Source: Sphingorhabdus wooponensis (lineage in GTDB: Bacteria; Pseudomonadota; Alphaproteobacteria; Sphingomonadales; Sphingomonadaceae). From it: DNA of 64,000 bases. Of the stretch, positions 18,625 through 29,700 are shown in pieces (the stretch's first letter is position 1; every line of letters starts with the position of its first letter). The notes beneath the pieces were generated by a model. It saw only the letters and a list, made by a program, of their open reading frames with translations. It was not told the DNA's origin and did not search any database. Both the position numbers and the translations under genes were made by a program. The stretch spans positions 1,308,001 through 1,372,000 of the forward strand of contig NZ_RWJI01000001.1 in the NCBI RefSeq assembly GCF_003933235.1, given 5' to 3'.

Positions 18625-20445
18625 ATGTCATTGCGTAACATCGCCATCATCGCGCACGTCGATCACGGCAAAACCACTCTTGTTGACCAACTGTTTCGGC
18701 AGTCGGGTACCTTCCGCGACAACCAGCGCATCGAAGAACGCGCGATGGATTCGAACGATCTAGAAAAAGAACGCGGCATCACCATTCTTGCCAAATGCAC
18801 CTCGGTTGAGTGGAATGATACCCGCATCAACATCGTCGACACACCGGGCCACGCCGACTTTGGTGGTGAAGTTGAGCGCATTTTGTCGATGGTCGACGGC
18901 GTAATCTTGCTCGTCGATTCGTCCGAAGGCGCCATGCCGCAAACGAAGTTCGTTACCGGCAAGGCTTTGGCGCTTGGCCTGAAACCAATCGTCGTCGTCA
19001 ATAAGGTGGACCGCCCTGACGAACGTATTCAGGAAGTGCTGGACGAAGTGTTCGATTTGTTCGTTTCGTTGGATGCGACTGACGAGCAGCTCGATTTCCC
19101 CGTGCTGTATGCCTCGGGCCGCAACGGCTATGCGTCCACAGACCCCAGCGCGCGTGAAGGCACGCTGACGCCGATGTTTGAAACCATTGTCAGCCATGTT
19201 CCAGAGCCTAAGGCAGATGTGGACGGCGAATTCAAAATGCTTGTCACCTTGCTTGACCGTGACAACTTTCTTGGCCGTATTCTCACCGGCCTTGTATTGT
19301 CAGGTACGGTGAAGGTGAACCAACAGATCCACGCATTGAACCCAGACGGCAAGATCGTCGAAAGCGGCCGTGCGTCGAAGATCATGTCTTTCCGCGGGCT
19401 TGAGCGCGTTCCTGTGGACGAAGCCAAGGCGGGCGATATCATCTCCATCGCTGGTTTGACCACTGCAACTGTGGCCGACACTATTGCCGAGCCAACAGTG
19501 ACTGAACCGCTTCAGGCGCAGCCTATCGATCCGCCCACTTTGTCCATGCGCTTTTCGGTGAATGACAGCCCGATGGCTGGCCGTGAAGGCACCAAGGTTA
19601 CCAGCCGTATGATCCGTGATCGCCTGATGCGCGAAGCTGAAAGCAACGTCGCCGTCCGTATCACTGAGGCGGAAGACAAGGATAGCTTCGAAGTTGCTGG
19701 TCGTGGAGAACTTCAATTGGGCGTTCTTATCGAAACCATGCGCCGTGAAGGCTTTGAGCTGGGCATTAGCCGCCCACGCGTGCTGTTCCGTGAAGATGAA
19801 AATGGCCAGAAGACAGAGCCTTATGAAACCGTCGTCATCGATGTGGATGATGAATATTCGGGCACAGTCGTTGAGAAAATGGCGGTGCGTAAGGGCGACC
19901 TTACCGATATGCGTCCATCAGGTGGCGGCAAAACACGCATTACCTTCAGCGCACCATCACGCGGTTTGATTGGCTATCATGGCGAATTCCTGTCCGACAC
20001 GCGCGGCACAGGCATTATGAACCGCCTGTTTGAAAAATATGGCCCACATCGTGGCACCATTGAAGGCCGCAAGAATGGCGTGTTGATTTCCAACGGCGCG
20101 GGCGAAGCGGTTGCTTATGCCCTGGGCCCATTGGAAGAGCGCGGCATCCTGATGGTCTCGCCTGGTGAAGCCTTGTATGAAGGTATGATTATCGGCGAAA
20201 ATGCCAAGCCGGATGACCTTGAAGTCAATCCGATGAAGTCAAAGCAGCTGACGAACTTCCGTTCGACTGGCAAGGATGACGCCATCCGCCTCACCCCGCC
20301 TAAGCGCCTGACGCTTGAGCAAGCCATTGCCTATATCGATGATGATGAAATGGTTGAGGTCACGCCAAAGAATATTCGCTTACGCAAGCGCCTGCTTGAC
20401 CCGAATGAGCGGAAAAAAGCATCGCGCGCCAAACAGGCGGCATAA
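18625..20445 (+). CDS. typA: Translational GTPase TypA/BipA
   Basis: Ribosome-associated GTPase involved in 50S assembly at low temperature and stress responses. G1 [10 protein letters not shown]3 [16 protein letters not shown] and G4 NKVDRPDER are intact, followed by EF-Tu domain II, EF-G domain III/V-like modules and the BipA-specific C-terminal domain ([19 protein letters not shown]-type). Start [15 protein letters not shown] at 18625 matches other TypA proteins; an upstream in-frame ATG at 18586 would add 13 non-conserved residues. Length 606 aa. A terminator follows. Confidence 0.97.
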   Translation: MSLRNIAIIAHVDHGKTTLVDQLFRQSGTFRDNQRIEERAMDSNDLEKERGITILAKCTSVEWNDTRINIVDTPGHADFGGEVERILSMVDGVILLVDSSEGAMPQTKFVTGKALALGLKPIVVVNKVDRPDERIQEVLDEVFDLFVSLDATDEQLDFPVLYASGRNGYASTDPSAREGTLTPMFETIVSHVPEPKADVDGEFKMLVTLLDRDNFLGRILTGLVLSGTVKVNQQIHALNPDGKIVESGRASKIMSFRGLERVPVDEAKAGDIISIAGLTTATVADTIAEPTVTEPLQAQPIDPPTLSMRFSVNDSPMAGREGTKVTSRMIRDRLMREAESNVAVRITEAEDKDSFEVAGRGELQLGVLIETMRREGFELGISRPRVLFREDENGQKTEPYETVVIDVDDEYSGTVVEKMAVRKGDLTDMRPSGGGKTRITFSAPSRGLIGYHGEFLSDTRGTGIMNRLFEKYGPHRGTIEGRKNGVLISNGAGEAVAYALGPLEERGILMVSPGEALYEGMIIGENAKPDDLEVNPMKSKQLTNFRSTGKDDAIRLTPPKRLTLEQAIAYIDDDEMVEVTPKNIRLRKRLLDPNERKKASRAKQAA

Positions 20446-20447
20446 TG

Positions 20448-20476
20448 AAAAGGGCGTCGATTTCGGCGCCCTTTTT
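20448..20476 (+). terminator. Intrinsic terminator of typA
   Basis: AAAAGGGCG (20448-20456) pairs with CGCCCTTTT (20467-20475) around a 10-nt loop and ends in a T-run, 2 bp after the typA stop. The A-run on the other side means it could also stop transcripts of the convergent flavoprotein gene. Confidence 0.75.
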
Positions 20477-20491
20477 CTTTGGGCAACGGCC

Positions 20492-21703
20492 CTAAAGGGC
20501 TTCGCCTGCCGCGACGCCGCTGGCCCACGCCCATTGGAAATTATATCCGCCAAGCCAGCCTGTGACATCCACCGCCTCGCCTACGCAATACAGCCCCGGC
20601 ATTTTCTTTGCTTCCATCGTCTTTTGCGACAGACCATCGGTGCTAATCCCGCCCAATGTCACCTCTGCCTTGGCATAACCCTCGCTGCCATTGGGCACAA
20701 ATGGCCAGTTGCCGAGTAGCGTACCCGCACCCACCAAATTCCGGTCGTTTTGGTCGGCAAGGTTGCCGAGTAGCCCAATTTTCGCAGCAAGCGCTTCAGC
20801 CAAGCGCGCTGGTAAGACACGGTCCAATGTTGACCGCAATGTCGCGCGTGGTCGTGCGCGCTTTTCCGATAGCAATAATTCGGTCGCATCCAAGGATGGC
20901 AAGAAATCAATTTCCACTTGGTCGCCAGGTCGCCAATAGCTGCTGATTTGCAGCACTGCGGGGCCACTGAGCCCCCGATGGGTAAACAATGCCGCCTCGC
21001 GGAACGCAGCCTTTCCATGCTTCGCAACAACCTCAGACGACACGCCCGATAATTCGCGGAACAAGACATCATCTCCGCCCAGCGTCAGCGGCACTAAGGC
21101 TGGTCGTGGTTCTACAATCTTCAACCCGAACTGGCGCGCAAGATCATAAGCAAAGGCCGTCGCCCCCATTTTCGGAATGCTTGGGCCGCCGGTCGCAATC
21201 ACAAATGCCGCGCCTTGCGCGCGTACTCCATTGTAAGTGACGTGATAGTCGCTGCCGTCATGTGTCACTTCCCCCACAGGCGCATCGAACACAAAATCGA
21301 CCCGGCCGCCAAAGGCCACTGACTTATCACATTCGGCCATCAGCATGGCGACAATCTGCCGCGCAGAACCGTCGCAGAATAATTGACCCAGCGTCTTTTC
21401 ATGAAACGCGATACCATGCGCGTTCACCAGATCGATAAAATCCTGCGGCGTGTAGCGGCCAAGCGCTGATTTTGCGAAATGCGCGTTGGCCGACAAATAA
21501 CGTTCTTGCGCGTGCGTGGTGGTCGCATTCACATTGGTGAAATTACACCGCCCGCCACCAGATATCAGAATTTTCTTTCCCGGCCCGGTGGCGTGATCAA
21601 TCACCAGAACGCGCTTGCCGCGTTGTCCGGCGGTCAATGCACACATCAAGCCCGCACCGCCAGCACCTAGGATAATTGCGTCATAGTTGTTTGAACTTGC
21701 CAT
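20492..21703 (-). CDS. YhiN/HI0933 family NAD(P)/FAD-dependent oxidoreductase
   Basis: Flavoprotein of the BaiN/HI0933 family; physiological substrate mostly unknown. The dinucleotide-binding LGAGGAGLMCA is at about residues 11-21 and the family signature GGGRCNFTN at about 49-57; the C-terminal second FAD segment is GLYCVGEAVDVTGWLGGYNFQWAWASG. I start at 21703 (MASSNNYDAIILG); the frame extends to 21802 but the extra 33 residues overlap the divergent DUF3297 gene. Length 403 aa is normal. Confidence 0.88.
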   Translation of the reverse strand: MASSNNYDAIILGAGGAGLMCALTAGQRGKRVLVIDHATGPGKKILISGGGRCNFTNVNATTTHAQERYLSANAHFAKSALGRYTPQDFIDLVNAHGIAFHEKTLGQLFCDGSARQIVAMLMAECDKSVAFGGRVDFVFDAPVGEVTHDGSDYHVTYNGVRAQGAAFVIATGGPSIPKMGATAFAYDLARQFGLKIVEPRPALVPLTLGGDDVLFRELSGVSSEVVAKHGKAAFREAALFTHRGLSGPAVLQISSYWRPGDQVEIDFLPSLDATELLLSEKRARPRATLRSTLDRVLPARLAEALAAKIGLLGNLADQNDRNLVGAGTLLGNWPFVPNGSEGYAKAEVTLGGISTDGLSQKTMEAKKMPGLYCVGEAVDVTGWLGGYNFQWAWASGVAAGEAL

Positions 21704-21767
21704 TTCGTTCCCCTGCACTGCCTGCGCCATATTGCCAAGTGCTATGCTTTGCGGCAAAGCGCGCAGC

Positions 21768-22058
21768 ATGACTGAAGAAACGAAATCCGCGGGCCCAAAC
21801 ACCCCGCCAGATCACCTGTCGATTAACCCGATGAGCCCGCATTTCGACAGCGACCTGCTGTCGCGTGGCATTGGCATCCGCTTCAAAGGCGAAGTCCGCA
21901 CCACCGTTGAGGAATATTGCATTTCCGAAGGCTGGATAAAGGTTCAGGCTGGCAAGGCGCGGGATCGCAAAGGCAATCCTTTGCTCATAAAGCTCAGCGG
22001 TCCGGTTGAAGCATGGTTTGAAGACCTTGGCGACGACGCGCCCGTGGCGAAGCTTTAA
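21768..22058 (+). CDS. DUF3297 family protein
   Basis: Small soluble protein of 96 aa with the conserved core PDHLSINPMSPHF, GIGIRFKGEVRTTVEEYCISEGW-like and WFEDLGDDAP. The family is widespread in proteobacteria and has no known function. Start MTEETKSAG at 21768 chosen over an upstream ATG at 21687 that overlaps the divergent flavoprotein. The stop codon sits in an 8-bp hairpin (GCGAAGCT at 22047-22054 with AGCTTCGC at 22062-22069), which may serve both this and the convergent hydrolase gene. Confidence 0.85.
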   Translation: MTEETKSAGPNTPPDHLSINPMSPHFDSDLLSRGIGIRFKGEVRTTVEEYCISEGWIKVQAGKARDRKGNPLLIKLSGPVEAWFEDLGDDAPVAKL

Positions 22059-22070
22059 CCGAGCTTCGCC

Positions 22071-23210
22071 TTACTGCTTCGGAAAAGCCGAAATCAGCTT
22101 GGCCAATTGGTCGTTAACGGGGTCAAGCTGATCATCCGGCGTTTTGCCAAGCCGCACAATTGTTAGCCGATGCTGCGGTGACACCACCACAAATTGCCCC
22201 AAATGGCCGAGTGCGGCAAAGACATCCGATGGTGCCTTGCCGGGGAACAGGACTTGGTCAAGGCCATCCTTACGTTTCCGGTTCAACCAGATATGCCCGC
22301 CATAGCTTGCATCGGTTTGGCTTGGCGTTTTCATAAAACGTATCCAGCTTGTCGGCATCATTTGCGCCGCGCGGATTGAACCATTGTTGCGCAGAAATTC
22401 GCCGAATTTTGCCCAATCACGCGCGGTCGCGTGGATAAAGCTTCCGCCTAGCATCGTGCCACTGCGGTCAAATTCAGGCACAGCGCTTGTCATGCCCAGT
22501 GGCTCAAACAAACGTCCCCGCGCATAATCCAACATCGCATCCCGCCGCACAGCAGGATCTTTGCTGTCGGTTAATGACCGCGTCATGATGTCGGCGAGTA
22601 TATGGCTGGTCGCTGTGCTATATTCGAATTTCTTGCCAGGAATTGCTTCCAACGGCCGTGTTTCGGCATAACGCGCGACATCTTCACGGCCATCGAGAAA
22701 CAGCATGCGGGGCGTGTCAGCATCAAAAATCTCGACACTTCCTTGCGCCATTTCGGTATGGTCCAGTCCGGACGACATGTGCAACAAATGACGCAATGTT
22801 ATCGCCGCCCGACCATCGCGCGGCGTTTGCCATTCGGGGACAATCGCTGGTTCGTCCAAGGCCAACCGCCCGTCCGCCACCATCATGCCCACCAAAACGC
22901 CCGTCACGCTTTTGGCCATAGACCAACTGATCAACCGCGTGTCCGGTCCATATCCCGGCGCGTAGCGTTCGGCGACGATACGTCCGCCATGCATCACCAC
23001 CAAAGCGCGGGTTTCACCAACCGCTGGATCTTCAAAAAAGGGCGCTATCGCCGCGGCAAGCTTTGCTTCGCTAATTACCGCATCATCGACCGTCATGCTA
23101 AAGCCCGGACCAGCAGGCTTTGCAGGCGGTTCAGCGGCGCATCCAGACAGGCTGAGTGCGGCCATGGCACAAAAAGCGGTTGCGGCGCGGTGAATTTTGT
23201 TTCTAGGCAT
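22071..23210 (-). CDS. Serine hydrolase lipoprotein (class C beta-lactamase fold)
   Basis: Beta-lactamase/DD-peptidase-fold hydrolase. Nucleophile motif S-M-A-K in SWSMAKSVTG, second motif Tyr in EYSTATSHILAD, and a C-terminal strand region; the classical KTG is replaced by less clear sequence, as in many esterase-like members. The start at 23210 (MPRNKIHRAA) gives a signal peptide with lipobox LSGC, so it is probably membrane-anchored; the longer frame to 23369 crosses the divergent gene. Substrate may be an ester or a peptidoglycan fragment; antibiotic hydrolysis is not implied. Confidence 0.82.
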   Translation of the reverse strand: MPRNKIHRAATAFCAMAALSLSGCAAEPPAKPAGPGFSMTVDDAVISEAKLAAAIAPFFEDPAVGETRALVVMHGGRIVAERYAPGYGPDTRLISWSMAKSVTGVLVGMMVADGRLALDEPAIVPEWQTPRDGRAAITLRHLLHMSSGLDHTEMAQGSVEIFDADTPRMLFLDGREDVARYAETRPLEAIPGKKFEYSTATSHILADIMTRSLTDSKDPAVRRDAMLDYARGRLFEPLGMTSAVPEFDRSGTMLGGSFIHATARDWAKFGEFLRNNGSIRAAQMMPTSWIRFMKTPSQTDASYGGHIWLNRKRKDGLDQVLFPGKAPSDVFAALGHLGQFVVVSPQHRLTIVRLGKTPDDQLDPVNDQLAKLISAFPKQ

Positions 23211-23241
23211 ATTAGGCTTCGATGCACCAAATGGAGGGCCC

Positions 23242-23616
23242 ATGGCAACCGCAACTTCGACCCAAGGACCAAAAGAATCTGAACCTCGGTTCAAGAGGTT
23301 GAAAATTTCTGGCGCGGTCATCGCCCTATTCGCGGCCCTTTGGCTATTATGGAACTGGAACAGTATCATAGGTCAAGCGCGTGTCGCCGCCGCTTATGGC
23401 GCACATGTCACCTGCTCGTGTCGTTATATTCAAGGGCGTGATATGGCGTCGTGCGCCACCGACAAGGAAAAGGGCATGGAAATTGTGCGCTTAAGCGACG
23501 ACCCCGAGAATAAACGCGTCTACGCATCGGTACCGTTTCTGGCCGAAGCTGTGGCGGAACGGCGCGGTGCCTTTGGCTGTATGCAATTGAACGCAGCGGA
23601 AATAGAGGCGCTTTGA
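23242..23616 (+). CDS. Hypothetical single-pass membrane protein with a Cys-rich exported domain
   Basis: Not recognised. From the ATG at 23242 (MATATSTQ): about 30 charged residues, one hydrophobic segment (ISGAVIALFAALWLLWNWN) and a short domain with four cysteines (CSCRYIQGRDMASC and FGCMQL), which could form disulfides outside the cytoplasm. 124 aa. It is divergent from the serine hydrolase with about 30 bp between starts, suggesting a shared control region and perhaps a linked role. It ends 1 bp before the stop of the convergent membrane protein gene. Confidence 0.7.
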   Translation: MATATSTQGPKESEPRFKRLKISGAVIALFAALWLLWNWNSIIGQARVAAAYGAHVTCSCRYIQGRDMASCATDKEKGMEIVRLSDDPENKRVYASVPFLAEAVAERRGAFGCMQLNAAEIEAL

Positions 23617-23617
23617 A

Positions 23618-24145
23618 CTAACGCTTTGCCGGCACAAGAATGAACGCCGAACATAATAGCTCAGTCGCGCCCCCAGCGAAGGCGACAAATGCCGGCGCCA
23701 TGCCACCCGATAAAGCAGCGGCGGCGATAGCCATGAGGACCACGCCCAACACAAGGTAAAGGCGCATGCCATATACGGTCTGAAATACCAGATAGCGTGC
23801 CCCCACAGCCAAAAGGGCAATGGCGAAGAACCAATCCCCATAGGTCGCGCTGACCAAATAGGCGATGACAACGCCAATGATGAGAAACGCCGTCGATTGC
23901 AGCGCGAGCATCTCCAACGGGTTAGGCGCACGCGCCCTGCCCCGATAAAATACCCGCCGCGCTAGCAACACCGACAAGGGATGAATCAGCATACCGCCGA
24001 AAAACAAGGTGGCCATGCCAGAAAACAGGTCGGCATATAGCGTGACCGCCCCTGCCATCACCCACACTAGACCAGATACGAAAATACCAACCCCGCCATT
24101 GACATAGGCCCGGCGCATGTCGCGTTGTGCTTCCCTCAAATGCAT
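23618..24145 (-). CDS. Hypothetical membrane protein (possibly DUF7010 family)
   Basis: 175-aa polytopic membrane protein with five or six helices and no charged catalytic motif. Start at 24145 (MHLREAQRDMRRAYVNGG) is supported by AGGGAG about 9 nt upstream and by the membrane topology; the long frame to 24448 overlaps mnmA out of frame. The N-terminal MRRAYVNGGVGIFVSGLVW and the GMLIHPLSVL loop recall DUF7010 proteins, but I am not sure of the family. Lies 31 bp downstream of mnmA on the same strand. Confidence 0.7.
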   Translation of the reverse strand: MHLREAQRDMRRAYVNGGVGIFVSGLVWVMAGAVTLYADLFSGMATLFFGGMLIHPLSVLLARRVFYRGRARAPNPLEMLALQSTAFLIIGVVIAYLVSATYGDWFFAIALLAVGARYLVFQTVYGMRLYLVLGVVLMAIAAAALSGGMAPAFVAFAGGATELLCSAFILVPAKR

Positions 24146-24176
24146 CCTGAACTCTCCCTTCAGTAAGCGCCTGATT

Positions 24177-25301
24177 TTAAGCGGCGGAGGCCATCTCCAC
24201 CGCAATTGTTTCTTCGATCCAGCCACCGCCAAGCACGCGGTCACCATCATATAAAACCGCCGCCTGCCCCGGCGCGACGCCATATTCGGGCGTATCAAAA
24301 CGCAGCCATTCGCAATCCAAACGCGCAGGCACAGGGCGGGACATTGATCGCACCTTTGCCATGACAGACCGGTTGCCGATATCGCACAGCCAATTGGCAT
24401 CGATGATCCGCGCGGCGGGGACGGCAAGCGCCGCCCGTGGCCCGACAATTACGCGCTGCGTCGCGGCATCCAGGCGGATGACATAAAGAGGCACAGGCTG
24501 CCCGCCCACCTCAAGCCCTTTGCGTTGCCCAACGGTGTAATGGATAAGGCCCTTATGCTGGCCAAGGACGCGGCCATCGAGATGGACAATGTCCCCGCCA
24601 ATTTCCGCATCCGGCCGAATTTTGCGGACAACGCTGGCATAATCGCCATCAGGTACAAAGCAGATGTCCTGACTATCGGGCTTCATCGCGACGATTAAGC
24701 CCATTTCCTGCGCAATTGCTCGCACCTGCGGCTTAGGCATGCCGCCCAAAGGAAAACGGAGATACTCCAATTGGTCTTGCGTGGTTGCAAACAGGAAATA
24801 GCTTTGATCGCGTGCTGGATCAGCCGCGCGGTGCAATTCGGCCCCCGCTGGTCCTTCAACGCGGCGGACATAATGGCCGGTAGCCAGGCAATCTGCACCA
24901 AGCTCCCGCGCAAGACGAAACAGATCGGTGAATTTTACACCCATATTGCAGCGCACACATGGGATGGGCGTCCGGCCCGCCATATATTCATCGGCAAAAT
25001 GGTCGATAACCGATTCGCGAAAGCGGCTTTCATGGTCAAAAACATAATGCGCGATGCCAAGCTTATCAGCGACCGCGCGCGCATCGCGAATGTCCTGACC
25101 CGCGCAGCACGCCCCTGCCCGCTTTACCGCGCTTCCATGATCATAAAGTTGTAATGTGACGCCAATGGTTTCCGCGCCCGTGCGCGCCGCGAGCGCCGCG
25201 ACGACCGAGGAATCCACACCGCCCGACATCGCCACGACAATTCGCTTACCCTTCAAATCAGGGCCAAGTTGGAAATCAGAATGATAAATATCGTCGGTCA
25301 T
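24177..25301 (-). CDS. mnmA: tRNA-specific 2-thiouridylase MnmA
   Basis: Adds sulfur to position 2 of the wobble uridine in tRNA-Lys, -Glu and -Gln. The PP-loop SGGVDSSV (about residues 29-36) binds ATP; the catalytic cysteines are in [11 protein letters not shown] and [10 protein letters not shown], as in the family. 374 aa; N-terminal ATPase, central and C-terminal beta-barrel domains all present. The 287 bp upstream of it (25302-25588), shared with the divergent RND operon, show no recognisable RNA element or gene. Confidence 0.95.
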   Translation of the reverse strand: MTDDIYHSDFQLGPDLKGKRIVVAMSGGVDSSVVAALAARTGAETIGVTLQLYDHGSAVKRAGACCAGQDIRDARAVADKLGIAHYVFDHESRFRESVIDHFADEYMAGRTPIPCVRCNMGVKFTDLFRLARELGADCLATGHYVRRVEGPAGAELHRAADPARDQSYFLFATTQDQLEYLRFPLGGMPKPQVRAIAQEMGLIVAMKPDSQDICFVPDGDYASVVRKIRPDAEIGGDIVHLDGRVLGQHKGLIHYTVGQRKGLEVGGQPVPLYVIRLDAATQRVIVGPRAALAVPAARIIDANWLCDIGNRSVMAKVRSMSRPVPARLDCEWLRFDTPEYGVAPGQAAVLYDGDRVLGGGWIEETIAVEMASAA

Positions 25302-25588
25302 GGGATTGTCTCCCTATAAGCTTCACGCAGGAAATGCCAGTTTTCTGGATAGCCCTATATATTTGGAGTAAGAGGTATCGCGCCAATAATGCGTTGTTTG
25401 TCGAAACATATGAGGCATCAGTCTGTATTGTTGCGCACCAGCAATTGCGATATTCTATACATCTATAACGCGTTTGACCCTCTTAGGCTGTGCGGCTTGC
25501 GGACAGTGACTTATTGGGGTAATACAGCCACATTATGAACAAATTAGGGGCGTAAGCACTCCCTGAAGCTATTATTTGGAATTCCAAG

Positions 25589-26764
25589 ATGAATTACGAG
25601 ACGACGATGAGCGCAACGCTAGATGGTGAGATATTGCAGGACGATCAAGATCGGAAGCAGCGTCGGATCCGCATGGCTGCGATCATCGCGGCCATATTGG
25701 TGATAGCGGGCGGCGCTTATTATTTCTTCGGTAGTAGCAGCAGTGCGCCTACCGATGCGGATAAGGCTGGCCAAGCCCAGACAGTGACCGTTGTCGCGCC
25801 GGGTCGTGATAATGTGGTGCGTGCGATTAACGCGACTGGCACATTGGCCGCACGTCGCGAAATTCCGGTCGGTGTCGTTGGCGAAGGCGGACGCGTGTTG
25901 CAGGTCTATGTCGATGCCGGTGATTGGGTAACTCAAGGTCAAGTGTTAGTAAGCGTTGACCGTTCGGTACAAACACAACAGGCCGCCGCATTGGAGGCAC
26001 AAATTGGTGTCGCCCGCGCGGACCTGCAGCTTGCCCAAAATGAACTCGACCGCGCGATGCAGTTGGTTGATCGCGGCTTTGTCTCCAAGTCAGATGTGGA
26101 TCGCAAGACCGCGACGCGCGACGCCGCGCGCGCACGGGTGAATGTTGCCAACGCACAACTTGCTGAAACCCGCGCCCGCAATGCGCGTCTGGACGTTCGT
26201 GCGCCTGTGTCCGGCTATGTTTTGGAACGCAATGTCGAAACCGGACAGACGGTATCCGCAGGCAGCGGCATATTGTTCCGCATCGCCAAGGATGGGCAGT
26301 TGGAACTGCAAGCCCAGCTGAGCGAAGATGATCTCGCGCAAATCACCGTCGGCGTCCCAGCGTCGGTAACCCCTGTCGGCACCGACCGGGTGTTTGAAGG
26401 CAATATCTGGCAAGTTTCACCTATGATCGACACGCAAAGCCGTCAGGGTATGGCGCGCATCGCTTTGCCATTTGACAAGGCATTGCGCCCCGGTGGCTTT
26501 GCGTCAGTTGAAATCAAATCAGGCGAGATGTTGGCACCTGTTCTGCCGGAATCGGCCGTCCAAACCGGCCGCAATGGTAGCTTTGTGTATATCGTTGGCA
26601 AAAATAACAAGGTGCAGCAACGCCCTGTGAAGCTTGGCCCTGTAACCGCCAATGGCTTAATCATCGAACAAGGCCTCGACGGCAGCGAACGGGTTGTTCT
26701 GTACGCTGGCGGCTTCCTCAATCCGGACGAAACGATCAATCCCAAACTGTTGAAGAAACAGTAA
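25589..26764 (+). CDS. RND efflux pump periplasmic adaptor subunit
   Basis: Membrane fusion protein coupling the RND pump downstream to an outer-membrane channel. N-terminal anchor about residues 27-48 (IRMAAIIAAILVIAGGAYYF), lipoyl halves on either side of a coiled-coil hairpin (about 125-195), then beta-barrel and membrane-proximal domains. 391 aa. An ATG six codons inside (25607) is an alternative start. 27 bp before the RND gene, clearly one operon; the outer-membrane factor is not encoded nearby. Confidence 0.9.
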   Translation: MNYETTMSATLDGEILQDDQDRKQRRIRMAAIIAAILVIAGGAYYFFGSSSSAPTDADKAGQAQTVTVVAPGRDNVVRAINATGTLAARREIPVGVVGEGGRVLQVYVDAGDWVTQGQVLVSVDRSVQTQQAAALEAQIGVARADLQLAQNELDRAMQLVDRGFVSKSDVDRKTATRDAARARVNVANAQLAETRARNARLDVRAPVSGYVLERNVETGQTVSAGSGILFRIAKDGQLELQAQLSEDDLAQITVGVPASVTPVGTDRVFEGNIWQVSPMIDTQSRQGMARIALPFDKALRPGGFASVEIKSGEMLAPVLPESAVQTGRNGSFVYIVGKNNKVQQRPVKLGPVTANGLIIEQGLDGSERVVLYAGGFLNPDETINPKLLKKQ

Positions 26765-26791
26765 GTCGTTGGGCCATTCGGGATATACATC

Positions 26792-29700
26792 ATGAATTTA
26801 AATAACATTTCTGCATGGTCCATCCGCAATCCGGTGGTGCCGATCGTCTTGTTCGTCGCGCTCACCATTGCCGGCATCATGTCGTTCCGGAACATGGATG
26901 TTCAGAATGATCCCGATATTGAATTTCCGGTCGTTGTTGTTTCAATTTCACAACCCGGTGCTGCACCGAGCGAAATCACGACCCAAATAACGCAAAAGGT
27001 CGAATCTGCGATCCGCAGTGTGCAAGGTGTGCGCAACATTGATGCCAGCTCAAGCGAAGGCAACACAACGGTTAGCGCCGAATTCGAAATTGGCGATGAC
27101 ATCAACGCCGCGGTCAGCGAGGTGAAAAACGCCGTCGACCAAATCCGCAGTGACTTGCCAGACGGTATATTGGAACCGCAGATTTTCAAGGTCGCGACAT
27201 CCAGCGATCCAATCGCCTATTTCGCGGTCGAAGCCAGCGATATGACGCTGGAACAATTGAGCTGGTTTGTGGACGATAGTGTTGCACGCCGGTTACTCTC
27301 CGTCGAAGGCATGGCATCAGTTAGCCGCAATGGCGGCGTAAACCGCGAAATCCGCGTGGTGCTTGACCCTGCAAAAATGCAATCTCTGGGCGTGAGCGCG
27401 AGCCAAATTAACGCCGTTCTGCGTCAACAAAATATCAATGCTTCGGGCGGCCAATCGCAGATAGCCGGATCACGCCAGTCGGTCCGCGTGCTTGGCAACG
27501 CAACGGACGCCTTTGCCCTCAGCCAGACACAAATCAGCTTGGGCGGCGGTCGCTCTATAAAGTTGGCTGATGTGGCTGAAGTCACCGATGGGTTTAGTGA
27601 ACAACGCGCCATGGCCTTTGCCGGCGGCAAGCAAGTCGTCACCTTTGGCATGTCACGCGCCAAGGGCGCATCCGATGTGACGGTATTCGACGACGCCATG
27701 GTCAAAATCGCCGAAATCGAAAAAGAAAATCCCGGCGTCAAATTCATCACTTTGTTCAACAGTGTCGATTACACCAAGGGTCAGTATAAAAGCTCCATGG
27801 CGGCGATGATCGAAGGCGCCTTACTCGCGATTGTCGTCGTATTCCTGTTCCTGCGTGATTGGCGCGCAACGATTATTTCGGCGATTGCCATTCCCTTGTC
27901 CGCCATTCCGACCTTCTGGTTCCTCGACCTTTTGGGCTTCACGCTCAACACTATGTCACTGCTCGCTCTTGGTCTTGTGGCTGGGGTGCTCGTCGATGAC
28001 GCTATTGTGGAAATCGAAAACATCGTCCGACATATGCGCATGGGCAAATCGGCCTATCAGGCATCGATTGATGCCGCCGATGAAATCGGCCTTGCGGTGG
28101 TTGCTACCACATTCTCGATTGTAGCGGTATTCTTGCCCGTTGGTCTGATGCCTGGCGTTGCCGGACAATTTTTCAAAAATTTCGGGCTTACGGTCGTCGC
28201 ATCGGTACTCATGAGCCTTGCCGTAGCTCGTATGATCACGCCCATGATTGCCGCCTATTTCCTAAAAGCCGACGGCATGGCCGAACATGGCGAAGCGGGT
28301 TGGATTAATCGATATATGAAAATCCTGCGTTGGTCGCTTGGCCATCGCCGTTGGATGATGGGCATTGGCGCACTGGCGTTGGCGCTGACGGTTGCCTTAC
28401 TGGTCGTCTTACCAAAGCAATTCTTCCCCGATGGCGATACCGATTTCAGCCGAATTCGTATTGAAATGGTGCCTGGCACAACGCTAGAACGCACACGCGA
28501 AATCAGCAATGAGGCCGCTGCCATCGTCGAAAAGCAACCCGAAGTAAAAACTGCCTTGCAAAGTGTTCGTGAAGGCGGCGCTAGCATTTTTATCACCTTG
28601 CATGAGGACCGCGACCGGACCAGCCAGCAGTTCGAAGAAGATCTGACGCCTTTGCTGACCAAGATCGCCGACGCGCGCGTAACTTTTCAAGCTAACGGCC
28701 CAGGCGGTGGTGGTGGCGGTTCGGGACGTGACGTTTCGGTCATGTTGTCAGGATCAGACCCCAGAATGCTTGACCGAACTGCGGCAACGCTTGTGGAACA
28801 GATGAAAACCCTGCCCGAATTGCGTGCGCCGCGTATTTCAGCTGATTTGCAACGTCCTGAATTGATCATAACCCCTCGCAATGACATTGCTTCTCAGCTT
28901 GGTGTATCGACCGTAGCACTCAGCCAGACAATTCGCGTCGCAACGCTGGGTGACATTGACCAAAATAGCGCAAAATTCTCGCTCTCCGACCGTCAAATCC
29001 CGATCCGCGTAATGCTGGCCAAGGAATCGCGCCAGAATCTCGATGTTATCCGCAACCTGCCCGTCCCGTTGGCAAGCGGCGGATCTGTTCCGCTGTCCCG
29101 CGTGGCCGACATCAGCTTCGGCGCTGGTCCCACCTCGATTCAGCGTCGTAACCAGAATTTCCGTATCTTTATTGGCGCGGATTTTGCGCCGGGCATTGTT
29201 TCGTCCGAGGCAGACAAGAAAATCAACAACCTGCCCATCATGAAAAATCTGCCCACTGGCGTGTCCCGCGCGCCCTTCGGTAGTCAGGAATGGGAACAAG
29301 AAATGCAGGGGGACTTCCTTGTCGCCTTGGTTTCCGGAACCTTGTTGGTATTTGCCGTTTTGGTACTTTTGTACCATCGCTTCATGTCGCCTTTGGTCAA
29401 CATGGGGTCCTTGTTGCTTGCGCCCTTGGGCGGCTTGCTGGCGCTGGGTCTTGTGGGTCAGCCCATATCCATGCCGGTCTTCATCGGTATATTGATGCTC
29501 TTTGGCATCGTGGCGAAAAACTCCATTTTGTTAATCGACTTCGCGATTGAAGAAATGGCGCGCGGCGTGCCCAAATTCCAAGCGATTATGGAGGCCGGAC
29601 ATAAACGCGCACAGCCAATCGTCATGACGACCGTTGCCATGACCGCTGGGATGGTCCCCACCGCTCTGTCCTTGGGCGGTGATGGGCAATGGCGTTCGCC

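Noticed and set aside
22047-22069. 8-bp hairpin at the DUF3297 stop as a full intrinsic terminator
   Set aside because: Perfect stem but no T-run on either strand; mentioned with the gene, not listed as a terminator.
25302-25588. Possible riboswitch between mnmA and the RND operon
   Set aside because: I found no conserved riboswitch core or stable multi-stem structure by eye.
28680-28740. Poly-glycine coding run in the RND pump as a possible frameshift or repeat expansion
   Set aside because: The frame is intact on both sides and flexible Gly inserts occur in the porter loops of RND pumps.
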